This document shows, one piece after another, positions 1 through 6,790 of a stretch of 12,511 nt of DNA. The notes below the pieces were generated by a model. It did no database searches. It saw nothing but the letters and a program-made list of their open reading frames with translations, and was not told where the DNA came from. The first letter of the stretch is position 1. Each line of letters starts with the position of its first letter. Position numbers and translations under genes: made by a program. Source of the DNA: Pseudomonadota bacterium (lineage in GTDB: Bacteria > Pseudomonadota > Alphaproteobacteria > Rhodospirillales > Casp-alpha2); the NCBI GenBank assembly GCA_022563215.1, contig JADFNT010000021.1, forward strand, positions 1 through 12,511, written 5' to 3'.

Positions 1-23
1 TGAAATGACCCGACAATGTCTCT

Positions 24-1877
24 TTAGCCGTCAGAGAAATAGGAAAAGCGCAGGTTCTCATCCATCTCCCAGAACCAGTCCGAGGCCGTTTCGGAAAAGT
101 CGCGGAACCGTTCCTCGCTTTCCCTGAGCGCATTTTCCATACGCTTTCGTTCAGTGATGTCGTTAATGACGGTGCCGATGGCGACGCAATCTCCGTCGGG
201 ACCGAAGATGGGGAATTTCTGGGAAAAAATGTCCCGGGTAACGCCGTTGGGAAAGGTGATCCGCCGCTCCATTTCCATGGTGGTTTTCGTTTTCGCGACC
301 TTCCGTTCCTGTTGGATGATGTCTTTTACAATCTCCTTGGACAGGAAATCCCCGGCAGTCTTGTCGAGGATTTCTTCCCGCTCCAGGCCATGCCAATCAC
401 AGAATAACTTGTTGGCGATCAGGTTGCGCCCTTCCAGGTCCCGGATGACGATAGCCCCGGGCGAACATTCGATGACCCCCCGGAACCGTTCCTCGCTTTC
501 GCGGAGCGCCTCCTCGGCCCTTTTGATCACGGATACGTCGGTGAAGGAAAGCGCCGTTCCGCCTTCGGGCGTCTTGACCTCGTCGAGGATATACCAGCCG
601 TCATCAAGCCCTTGGCGGAGCATGGGCGTCGAAGGATTGCGGTGTTGTTCCAGCCTTTCCTTGATAAACGCTTCCTCGCGGCCAACCGCTTCGGAAATGA
701 CACCCCTCCTGATGTTTTCATGCAGCAGGTCTTCGAAGGTGCCGCCCCGGGCCATGATTTCATCGGCGCAGGGCCTAATTTTCCGGTAGGAGTCGTTGAA
801 GGCGATCAGGCGGTCTTCCGAATCGTAAAGGGCGAAAGCGTCCTGCAGGCTTTCGATGGCGCCCAAAAGACGTTCCTCGTTTTGGCGCGCCGTTTCTTTC
901 ATCCGTTTGTGTTCGATGGCGATACCGGCCAGCCGCGCCGCGTCCTCGATGATTTCGAGGTCCGGCGGCGTCGGTTTCCGGGGTTCGCGGTAATACATGG
1001 CGAAGGTGCCCATCACCTTGCCCGCCGCCGTCACGATGGGCTGCGACCAACAAGCCCTGAGCCCCGCCTTTCCGGCAACGTCCTTGAACCCTTTCCAGTT
1101 GGGATGGGTCTGGATGTCCTCGACGATGACGGTTTCGCCGAGGAAAGCGGCGGCGCCGCACGAACCCGCTTTCCTGCCGATTTTGGTGCCGTCGACGGCT
1201 TGGTTGTAGTCGTCCGGCAGGCTGGGCGCGGCGCCATGGCGGAGGCATTCGCCGTCGTCGTCCAGCAGCAGCACCGAACACAGCATGTCCGGGTTGATTT
1301 CCTCGGCCGTGGTCACCAGAACCGTCAGGACGTCTTCCAACGATCCTTCGGTGGCCAGGCGCTCGAGAACCTTGTTTCTGCCGGCTTGCAGGATTTCGGC
1401 CCGCTTGCGGTCGGTAATATTCGTCCACAGAAGTACCGTGCCGCCGTCGTGGGTCCTGGATTCGCGGATTTCCACCCACCGGCCGTCGTTCAACTGGAGT
1501 TCGTGACTGGACGGCGTGTTGCGGTGATAGGAAAGCCGTTTTTCGACGATGGCATCGATTTCATCCTCGGAACCGCCCAGCAGGCCGGCCTTGGCATACC
1601 CCCGGGCCATGTCCTCGAAACGGGCGCCGGAAACCGCCAGCGCCGACACTACCGGATGGACGTCCCGGTAGCGGCTGTTGCAGAGGACGAGCCGGTCATC
1701 GGCGTCGAAGAGGGCGAACCCGCCGGGGATGCTTTCGATGGCGTCGACCAGATACGCCTCGGCCCTGCCGGCAAAGGCATTGCTTTTGTCTTTGGGTATT
1801 TCCCGATGAGAGTCATGGCCGACCGCCGGATCATCATCCGGTCCGTGCCCGTTCTTGCCGGCAATCCATTCGTCCAT
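24..1877 (-). CDS. Multi-PAS/GAF sensor protein, cut short in its last PAS domain
   Basis: A cytosolic signal-sensing protein with no visible membrane segment. Counting from the ATG at 1877 (617 residues), the order is: PAS_7-type PAS about 43-155 (SIPGGFALFDADDRL), GAF about 175-325 (from LERLATEGSLEDVL to MGTFAMYYREP), a second PAS_7 about 340-455 (SLQDAFALYDSEDRL), a classic PAS about 460-585 ending DITERKR, then only about 30 residues of a further PAS (RFRDFSETASDWFWEMDE). It ends in TAA at 24-26 before that PAS is complete, and there is no histidine kinase, GGDEF or EAL output domain. Other frames stay open to the window edge, so a frameshift or nonsense mutation is possible. A GTG at 1907 is in frame but lacks a ribosome site; AGGGACGG lies upstream of the 1877 ATG. 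The ligand and the output are unknown. Confidence 0.8.
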   Translation of the reverse strand: MDEWIAGKNGHGPDDDPAVGHDSHREIPKDKSNAFAGRAEAYLVDAIESIPGGFALFDADDRLVLCNSRYRDVHPVVSALAVSGARFEDMARGYAKAGLLGGSEDEIDAIVEKRLSYHRNTPSSHELQLNDGRWVEIRESRTHDGGTVLLWTNITDRKRAEILQAGRNKVLERLATEGSLEDVLTVLVTTAEEINPDMLCSVLLLDDDGECLRHGAAPSLPDDYNQAVDGTKIGRKAGSCGAAAFLGETVIVEDIQTHPNWKGFKDVAGKAGLRACWSQPIVTAAGKVMGTFAMYYREPRKPTPPDLEIIEDAARLAGIAIEHKRMKETARQNEERLLGAIESLQDAFALYDSEDRLIAFNDSYRKIRPCADEIMARGGTFEDLLHENIRRGVISEAVGREEAFIKERLEQHRNPSTPMLRQGLDDGWYILDEVKTPEGGTALSFTDVSVIKRAEEALRESEERFRGVIECSPGAIVIRDLEGRNLIANKLFCDWHGLEREEILDKTAGDFLSKEIVKDIIQQERKVAKTKTTMEMERRITFPNGVTRDIFSQKFPIFGPDGDCVAIGTVINDITERKRMENALRESEERFRDFSETASDWFWEMDENLRFSYFSDG

Positions 1878-2105
1878 CAGACGAATCCGTCCCTGGTACT
1901 TCAACACCTGGGTTTCGGTGTCTCCATCGTCTTTACCGCGATGTTCGGCATGTCTTTTTTATTTTCGTTAAGACGTCCAAAACCCCAAATATTCAAATAA
2001 CCATAACCCGGGCATTGGTTACGGGAGTGTTTCGGGATGTTTCGGATTATGTCTGTCAGAGGTGGAAATTAAGACTTAAACGCCGTTTTGAATACTGGGG
2101 TATGT
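1878..2105. other. Intergenic region between prpF-like gene and PAS sensor gene
   Basis: About 230 bases, AT-rich between 1935 and 2000. On the minus strand a weak inverted repeat (TAACCA at 1998-2003 with TGGTTA at 2016-2021, CCCGGG in the loop) follows the prpF-like gene but has no proper T-run. I see no convincing terminator and no strong -35/-10 pair for the sensor gene. Confidence 0.4.
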
Positions 2106-3272
2106 TCAGGGGGCCACAAGACGGGATTCCGGGATCAAAACCGTACCCTCGAACAGGCGCCGCTGCGTCCGGGTGACGGCCGCCTGCTCGGCCACCCAGC
2201 CGTCGGCGGTCCGCTTGACGGTGCACGCCACCGGCAGAATCCCGGAAGGCTGGATCATCCGGATATCGTCCCCGTCGCCGGCCGAAGGCCGCAAATGCCG
2301 CTGCACGACGGTGCCGTCGATGCGGGCCGCGACGGCCAGGCACAAGGCGCCGGTCAACGGCAGCGCCCGGTGGACGTTCCCCGACGACACGAGGCGCGCC
2401 GTCAGGTCGCCGTCGGCGGCCGAAACCTTCTTTCCCGATAGGGTGTCGGCGTCCTGGGGGCCGGCCACCATGCCGACGAAGGGAACGGAGGGGGATTTCT
2501 CCGTCGCCTCGGCCAGGGTCTTGGCGATCCCCATCATCACCGCCGCCTGGGCGCGCATGGATTCGAGATTTTCCATCACCCCGGTCATGGCGTCGATGTC
2601 GGCCGGCGCCTCGGTAGCCGTCAGGCCCAAGGCCTCGGCCTCGACGAATACGCAGGGGTTGGCGGCATCGACCAGGGACGCCTCGACGGTTCCCAGTCCG
2701 GGCACCTCGATCGCGTCGATGACGTTGCCGGTCGGCAACAGCCTGCCCGTCGCCGCACCGCCGGGATCGCGGAATTCCATCCGCACCGGCGCCCCTTGGC
2801 CGGCAACGCCGGGCAGCTCGAAATCCCCGTCGACGGCGGCCATGCCTCCGTCGACGGCGAACCGGGCGTGGATGATCTTGTCCGTATTGGTGTTGTAGAT
2901 GCGGACCATGGCTTCGTCGCCATCCACCGTCACCAGCCCCTCGTCGACGGCGAAGGGACCGATGGCCGACGACATGTTGCCGCAGTTGGCGCCGTAGCCG
3001 ACCACTTCCCTGTCGACGCCGACCTGGGCGAAGGTGAAATCCACATCGGCGTCCGGGCGATCGGACGGGCCGACGACGCATATTTTAGACAGCGACGAAA
3101 TCCCCCCGCCCATGCCGTCGAGCTGCCGGCCGTTGGGATCGGGGCTGCCCAGGGCGGCGAGGAAAATCCGGTCCCATTCGGCGCGGTCATCGGGCAGGTC
3201 GTCGCGGCGGAAGACAATCGCCTTCGAGGTGCCGCCGCGCATGAAGACGGCGGGGATTTTCCGCTGCTTCAT
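2106..3272 (-). CDS. prpF: PrpF-family isomerase (2-methylaconitate isomerase-like)
   Basis: 388 residues, close to the usual length of PrpF. The family is cytosolic, has a diaminopimelate-epimerase-like two-lobe fold, and moves a double bond or proton in aconitate-like acids: 2-methylaconitate cis-trans isomerase (PrpF) or 4-oxalomesaconate tautomerase (GalD). Visible hallmarks are an N-terminal FMRGGTSKA, DGMGGGISSLSKICVV and GYGANCGNMSSAIGPF. Lys63 and Cys97 sit 34 residues apart, the same spacing as the catalytic Lys73/Cys107 pair I recall for Shewanella PrpF. The start is set by the ATG at 3272, which overlaps the TGA of the upstream prpD-like gene (ATGA), indicating translational coupling; the frame is open further upstream only because of that overlap. 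Substrate is uncertain: no acnD is in the window, so the symbol is by family only. Confidence 0.88.
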   Translation of the reverse strand: MKQRKIPAVFMRGGTSKAIVFRRDDLPDDRAEWDRIFLAALGSPDPNGRQLDGMGGGISSLSKICVVGPSDRPDADVDFTFAQVGVDREVVGYGANCGNMSSAIGPFAVDEGLVTVDGDEAMVRIYNTNTDKIIHARFAVDGGMAAVDGDFELPGVAGQGAPVRMEFRDPGGAATGRLLPTGNVIDAIEVPGLGTVEASLVDAANPCVFVEAEALGLTATEAPADIDAMTGVMENLESMRAQAAVMMGIAKTLAEATEKSPSVPFVGMVAGPQDADTLSGKKVSAADGDLTARLVSSGNVHRALPLTGALCLAVAARIDGTVVQRHLRPSAGDGDDIRMIQPSGILPVACTVKRTADGWVAEQAAVTRTQRRLFEGTVLIPESRLVAP

Positions 3273-4663
3273 TCGCCGGCCTCGCGCACCGGGACGGCGT
3301 CGGACGCCGCCAAGCCGGTCAGGTCGGCCACCGAGCCCAGGGTTTCCAGGTTTTCCAGCATCTCGAACAACGGCCGGATTTTCGGTTTCGGCAGGGCCAG
3401 GGCGGCGCAGTCCTCGAACTTGGTCCACAGTTCGTCCCGGGACATGGGGTTGGATTGCCCGCGCCCCATTTCATGGTCGATGCGGGCCGAAAGCCTGGCC
3501 CCGTCGCGGGTGGTGACGATGACTTCGGCGCAGAACTGGTTTTCCGAATCCGCCGCCATGTCCGGGTGTTCGCCGACTTCGATCAGCGGCAGCAGCTTCG
3601 CCGTTTCCGGGTCGGCGACGGCGGCATCCTCGAAGTGGGCGAAGACCACGCGGCCGTCGGTCAGGGCCCGGGCGGTCACGTATTGGATGGAGAATTTGCC
3701 CTCAAGCCCGGTTCGCGGGTCCGGGTTGTCGGTGTGCGGCAGCCGCCGGGGATTGGTCAGTATCTCGATCCCGGCCGCGTCTTCGGGCTTGAGCCCGTCG
3801 TCCTGGACCAGCTTCAGCATGCAGTTGATGGCCGGATGGGTGGAGCCGCAACACGGAAACTGCTTAATGCCCAAGCCCTTTTCGACGATGTCCAGCGGGT
3901 CGGCCCAGTTGTCGAATATTTTTTCGGCGTCGAAATTCCCCGGCCCGTTGAAGACGTTGAGGAACCCTTGTTTGTGCTCGAAGGCGTCCTTGCTGGCGGT
4001 AAATCCCCGCCGGGCCAGCATCGCCGCCAGCATGCCGTTGCGCACGCAATGGCCGACGTGAAGCGGCTTGGTCATGGTGCCGAAATTGGCCTTCACCCCG
4101 GACGCCAGCGACACCGCCAGGGCCAGCGCCGTTGCCGTCTCGTCTTCCGATAAGCCCAGCAGCAGCGCCGAGGCGGCGACGGTGCCGAAGATGCCGAGGG
4201 TCGTCGTCGGATGCCAGCCCTTTTCATAGTGATGGAAATTGACCGCCCGGGCGATCCGGGATTCGGTCTCGAACCCGGCCACGTAGGCGGTGAGGACGTC
4301 TTCGCCGCTGGCCCCGGTCATTTCGCCGAAGGCGATGATCGCCGGCACCAGGGGCACCGACGGGTGGCCGCCGATGGACGGCGCCACGTCGTCGAAATCG
4401 AGGGCATGAGACGCTGTGCCGTTGATCAACCCGGCGTCCAGCGGGCCGGTGCGGGCGGCGCGGCCGAACACCAGGCACGCACCATCGCCGTCGCCGATGC
4501 CCTGCACGCTTTCGAGGATACGGACGCATTCCTCGCGCGAGCCCGCCAGGGTCACGCCGACGGTATCGAGGATCGCCGTCTTGGCCCAGGTGACGGCCTC
4601 ATCGGGCAGGCCGTCGTAGCGGAAGGCCCTGATCCGGCCGGCGAGTTGCTTGGCGATGGTCAC
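3269..4663 (-). CDS. MmgE/PrpD-family dehydratase or decarboxylase
   Basis: 464 residues, full length for the MmgE/PrpD family, which includes 2-methylcitrate dehydratase, cis-aconitate decarboxylase (IRG1/ACOD1) and iminodisuccinate epimerase. Family signatures are present: LDFDDV with GGHPSVPLVPA (Asp89-Asp92, His100), GWHPTTTLGIFG (His151), GTMTKPLHVGH (Lys199) and CCGSTHPAIN (His276). These line up with the active-site Asp93, His103, His159, Lys207 and His277 known from ACOD1, so an active enzyme is expected. It starts at GTG 4663; GGGAGAGG at 4668-4675 is a strong ribosome site four bases away. It is the first gene of a two-gene operon with the PrpF-like isomerase. Which acid it acts on cannot be told: classical prp genes (prpB, prpC, acnD) are absent from the window. 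Confidence 0.92.
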   Translation of the reverse strand: MTIAKQLAGRIRAFRYDGLPDEAVTWAKTAILDTVGVTLAGSREECVRILESVQGIGDGDGACLVFGRAARTGPLDAGLINGTASHALDFDDVAPSIGGHPSVPLVPAIIAFGEMTGASGEDVLTAYVAGFETESRIARAVNFHHYEKGWHPTTTLGIFGTVAASALLLGLSEDETATALALAVSLASGVKANFGTMTKPLHVGHCVRNGMLAAMLARRGFTASKDAFEHKQGFLNVFNGPGNFDAEKIFDNWADPLDIVEKGLGIKQFPCCGSTHPAINCMLKLVQDDGLKPEDAAGIEILTNPRRLPHTDNPDPRTGLEGKFSIQYVTARALTDGRVVFAHFEDAAVADPETAKLLPLIEVGEHPDMAADSENQFCAEVIVTTRDGARLSARIDHEMGRGQSNPMSRDELWTKFEDCAALALPKPKIRPLFEMLENLETLGSVADLTGLAASDAVPVREAGE

Positions 4664-4690
4664 TTAACCTCTCCCTTATCCTTGTTTTCG

Positions 4691-4724
4691 ATTATACACC
4701 GGAAGAGGGCCGAAGCGCCTTCGG
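4691..4724 (-). promoter_or_regulatory. Promoter and palindromic operator candidate for the prpD-prpF operon
   Basis: On the minus strand a perfect TATAAT (4691-4696) lies about 28 bases before the GTG start. The -35 region has no TTGACA-like hexamer. Instead it is covered by a perfect palindrome, CCGAAG-GCG-CTTCGG (4710-4724). A missing -35 with a dyad over it suggests control by a regulator, possibly an activator. This is inference; no regulator gene is adjacent. Confidence 0.5.
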
Positions 4725-4799
4725 ATTGCTTATCCGCACCCTTTCGAGCGCCGTCCGCCAAGGGGATTTTGGCGGCCTAGAAACGGGCGGTGTGCAAAG

Positions 4800-4908
4800 G
4801 TGGGCATCGGTCGGCATCCGGTGGTCATCGGGTGGATATCGGGTGGACATTGGGTGGACATTCGGTGGACATTCGGTGGTCATCGGGTCGGTGTCCGGTG
4901 GGCGTCCG
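4800..4908. repeat. Tandem array of about ten 11-bp units (GTGGNCATCGG type)
   Basis: Units begin at 4800, 4811 (10 bp, degenerate), 4821, 4832, 4843, 4854, 4865, 4876, 4887 and 4898. The units at 4854 and 4865 are identical (GTGGACATTCG); others differ at one to four positions. The array overlaps the last 29 bases of the terminase-small-subunit-like gene and supplies its stop codon at 4880-4882. Eleven is not a multiple of three, so the period is a DNA-level feature rather than a protein repeat, and it is close to one helical turn. Confidence 0.85.
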
Positions 4909-5416
4909 GCCCCGCCGGCGGCGTCGAAACCCGGCCAAGGTAAGCCTCGGCCTCCGACACGATGGCGCCCGGCGGACGGGCTGTCGGCGGACATGCTGTC
5001 GGCGGACGGGCTGCCGGCGGACGGCGCGCCGGGTCGAGCGGCGCCGGCGGCAGCTTCGGCAACGCCGGGAGCGTATCCCGCCGCTCCCTCAGCGCCGCCA
5101 GCCGGGCCTGCAACTCGACGCAGCGCGCCGCGGTATGGAAGTGGTGGTCCTGGACGGCGCGCCGGTAGACGTTCTCGAGCTTGCCGATCAGCGCCTCGGT
5201 GTCGCCGGCCTGGTCGCGGCAGTGCTCGGCGTGGAGCGTGCGGATGCGATCCCGGACGCGGTGGGTGCGCAGCAGCCGGTAGCCCTGGTGCTTGGACGAC
5301 TTGCGCGAGTATCCGGCTTCCGAGGCGGCGACGGAAGCGCACGCATAGAGCACGAAGTAGTGGCAGAAGCGCTCCTGGCGCGGGGTCAGCGGCTTCCTGG
5401 GGATGGGGGAGTCCAT
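4880..5416 (-). CDS. Orphan phage terminase small subunit-like DNA-binding protein
   Basis: 178 residues. The first 65 look like Terminase_2-type small subunits: LTPRQERFCHYFV, then ASVAASEAGYSRKSS (helix-turn-helix about 26-42), then QGYRLLRTHRVRDRI, matching the family pattern of GYS followed by RLL and V-R-I. Residues 72-114 look helical and could mediate oligomerisation. Residues 118-150 are proline-rich with a five-residue repeat (ARPPT, ACPPT, ARPPG), and the tail ends in an 11-bp DNA repeat array. The start at 5416 is preceded by AAAAAGG and by a good promoter (5449-5477). In phages TerS binds pac/cos DNA and loads the large terminase; no large subunit or other phage gene is present, so this is either a prophage remnant or a domesticated DNA-binding protein. 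High GC and good codon structure argue that it is expressed. Confidence 0.68.
   Translation of the reverse strand: MDSPIPRKPLTPRQERFCHYFVLYACASVAASEAGYSRKSSKHQGYRLLRTHRVRDRIRTLHAEHCRDQAGDTEALIGKLENVYRRAVQDHHFHTAARCVELQARLAALRERRDTLPALPKLPPAPLDPARRPPAARPPTACPPTARPPGAIVSEAEAYLGRVSTPPAGPDAHRTPTR
4971..5030. repeat. Four 15-bp tandem units coding a Pro-rich pentapeptide repeat
   Basis: Units GGCGGACGGGCTGTC, GGCGGACATGCTGTC, GGCGGACGGGCTGCC and GGCGGACGGCGCGCC run head to tail. Read on the minus strand they encode the A-x-P-P-x repeats of the terminase-like protein. Being in frame, copy-number change would lengthen or shorten the tail without breaking the gene. Confidence 0.85.
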
Positions 5417-5448
5417 GATCTTAGGCCTTTTTCAAGTCAAGAAAAGGA

Positions 5449-5477
5449 ATTAGATCATTAATAGGACTAAAAGTCAA
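5449..5477 (-). promoter_or_regulatory. Sigma-70-like promoter for the terminase-like gene
   Basis: On the minus strand TTGACT (5472-5477) and TCTAAT (5449-5454) are separated by exactly 17 bases; each matches five of six consensus bases. The expected start of transcription is near 5442, giving a leader of about 25 bases with AAAAAGG before the ATG at 5416. Confidence 0.6.
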
Positions 5478-5597
5478 GGCAAAAAGAACATAAATTGAAC
5501 AAATTGATGGAGGGCGGCTGCGGGGCCGGTCAAACCCCGCCGCTCCGAATGTCCGTTGTTCACTTGCAAGCGGTCGTGTCTCTGCGTGGCTAAGAAC

Positions 5598-5621
5598 GTC
5601 CGCTAATAGCCAGGAGCGGAC
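5598..5621. repeat. TGTCCGCT-family palindrome, AATAGCC loop type
   Basis: Arms GTCCGCT (5598-5604) and AGCGGAC (5615-5621) around AATAGCCAGG. The same loop type recurs at 6791-6821. It belongs to the left cluster beside the exported-protein gene. Confidence 0.75.
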
Positions 5622-5662
5622 ATTCAAAGGCTTGCCCAAAATTACAATTTTCGTATCTGGCC

Positions 5663-5695
5663 GAATGTCCGCTTTCGGGGGTAAAGCGGACATTC
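5663..5695. repeat. TGTCCGCT-family palindrome, CGGGGGT loop type
   Basis: Perfect 13-base arms GAATGTCCGCTTT (5663-5675) and AAAGCGGACATTC (5683-5695) with loop CGGGGGT. This is the strongest hairpin in the window; an almost identical copy lies at 6746-6774. There is no T-run on either side, so it is not a simple terminator. Confidence 0.9.
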
Positions 5696-5947
5696 ATAGT
5701 GATTTGTAAACGCGTTCACAGACCGGCAATCGCGTTTTCGCTAGTATCTTCCGGGTCCAGCCCGCAGGGCCACTATTGGAAGTCGCTACTGACCGACCAG
5801 CAGCTAGGATGTGCAGGTTATCAGTGCTTTTTCGTATCCCTAGATTTCCGCTCATCTCAGGGCACTTGAGGAATTTGTAACACCTATTCATAGACCGTTA
5901 ATGCTGCATTCAAACGTATATAACATCATTCTTGTCTACTTAGCGCC

Positions 5948-6427
5948 ATGAGACGGAAAAACCAGCAGCAAATCTTATTGATCGAAGGCCTGAGGAATTG
6001 GGCCGTCATCGGCACAATTTTGACCGCGTTCCTTTTCATGGTTTCTCCGGCTTGGGCGGATAAGTACGTGTATGTCCTGAAATCCGACCTGGTCAGCGCC
6101 ATTGACGGGACCAAGGCACAACCCCTCAACATCAAAATCGAAGGGCGATGCAAAAATGGCAGGGCCATTTACAAGATCACCAACAACGGTGGGACTTGGC
6201 CGACAAGAGGCACGCTCGAAATCTATCTGTCTGACGGAATATTTTCTCGGATTAGAAAGCCGATTGTGCGGCGGCAGCTTAAATTGCGGGCCGGGATGAC
6301 AGTATCGTTCAAGATCAAATTTAAAGGCAAATCATACAAGTCGTTAGATATGAGGTTCAAACCTGAATGGTTGGCCCAGAAGTTCCAACACACGTTCAGA
6401 CACACACCAAACCCGAAAGAGAAGTAG
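5948..6427 (+). CDS. Exported protein of unknown function
   Basis: 159 residues. A basic start (MRRK), a hydrophobic stretch (about 19-33, AVIGTILTAFLFMVS) and AWA|D at 35-38 make a clear Sec signal peptide, so the mature protein of about 122 residues should be periplasmic. The mature part alternates short polar and aliphatic runs (KYVYVLKS, LNIKIEGRC, KAIY-like, RGTLEIYLSD, LKLRAGMTVSFKIKFKG), suggesting a small beta-sandwich; it is strongly basic and has one Cys at 68, so no disulfide. I do not recognise a named family. It is flanked by palindrome clusters and its composition is lower in GC than the enzyme genes around it, suggesting possible acquisition. No good ribosome site precedes the ATG, and the nearest terminator is at 6621. 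Function unknown. Confidence 0.78.
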   Translation: MRRKNQQQILLIEGLRNWAVIGTILTAFLFMVSPAWADKYVYVLKSDLVSAIDGTKAQPLNIKIEGRCKNGRAIYKITNNGGTWPTRGTLEIYLSDGIFSRIRKPIVRRQLKLRAGMTVSFKIKFKGKSYKSLDMRFKPEWLAQKFQHTFRHTPNPKEK

Positions 6428-6620
6428 AAGGCAAAACTCAAGATAGGGACGCCAAAATTTATTCCGGTGGCTCCGCAATGAAGAACTCTCCGCAAACAAA
6501 CGTGTTTCGGTTCAGGAGGCACCGGAAAGGTGAATTGGTCTCGGAACACCCATTCGGTTACTCCCGAATGATATGATTAAGCGCCGGGACTTTCATCCTC
6601 TCTCTGGCGTCCCAGGACTC

Positions 6621-6652
6621 ACCGGCCCAAGCTAACGGGCCGGTTTTTCTTT
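6621..6652 (+). terminator. Rho-independent terminator
   Basis: Perfect 8-bp stem ACCGGCCC (6621-6628) with GGGCCGGT (6637-6644), eight-base loop, then TTTTCTTT. It would end transcription from the exported-protein gene or from a small RNA starting within 6430-6600. Confidence 0.85.
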
Positions 6653-6659
6653 GGGCGCA

Positions 6660-6686
6660 TAAAAGAAACCCCGTCGAAGCGGGGTC
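6660..6686 (-). terminator. Terminator-like hairpin facing the minus strand
   Basis: Read on the minus strand, ACCCCG-CTTCGA-CGGGGT (6685 down to 6668) is followed by TTCTTTTA. It lies directly beside the plus-strand terminator. No minus-strand gene lies just before it, so what it would terminate is unclear. Confidence 0.55.
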
Positions 6687-6699
6687 AGTTGTCACGGTG

Positions 6700-6727
6700 A
6701 TGTCCGCTTTGGGTCATAAGCAGACAT
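6700..6727. repeat. TGTCCGCT-family palindrome, TGGGTCAT loop type
   Basis: Arms ATGTCCGCTT (6700-6709) and AAGCAGACAT (6718-6727) with one mismatch and the loop TGGGTCAT. First of three units in the right cluster. Confidence 0.75.
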
Positions 6728-6745
6728 TTCGCGACTACCCTCCGA

Positions 6746-6774
6746 ATGTCTGCTTTCGGGGGTAAAGCGGACAT
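6746..6774. repeat. TGTCCGCT-family palindrome, CGGGGGT loop type (second copy)
   Basis: Arms ATGTCTGCTTT (6746-6756) and AAAGCGGACAT (6764-6774), with the loop CGGGGGT identical to that at 5676-5682. The only arm difference, C to T at 6751, still allows a G-U pair in RNA. Confidence 0.85.
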
Positions 6775-6790
6775 AATTCACTAGGTGCCT

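Larger units (their letters stand above)
5417..5947. other. Gene-free, AT-rich region with repeats
   Basis: About 530 bases without a credible gene. It holds the terminase-like gene's promoter, a GC hairpin (GCGGGG at 5520-5525 with CCCCGC at 5535-5540), a degenerate palindrome near 5548-5575, two good TGTCCGCT palindromes, and two imperfect copies of a sequence of about 30 bases beginning ATTTGTAA (5702 and 5873). Short open frames here come from the palindromes and have no coding character. Confidence 0.5.

Noticed and set aside
612..2000. Long plus-strand open frame (462 codons) opposite the PAS sensor gene
   Set aside because: It is an antisense shadow of a GC-rich gene. The minus-strand frame has clear PAS and GAF motifs; this one has none.
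2796..4061. Long plus-strand open frame across the prpF/prpD genes
   Set aside because: It crosses two well-supported genes on the other strand, shows no family motif, and is a codon-bias artefact.
4692..5342. Alternative minus-strand frame through the repeat arrays
   Set aside because: It overlaps the TerS-like gene, starts inside it without a ribosome site, and is Pro/Ser/Arg repeat sequence. It is kept only as a possible frameshifted tail.
5421..5693. 90-codon minus-strand frame starting MSALPPKAD
   Set aside because: It begins in the palindrome at 5663-5695 and has no domain or conserved composition; likely a repeat artefact.
6478..6576. 32-codon frame before the terminator at 6621
   Set aside because: Weak ribosome site and no recognisable features; too short to support.
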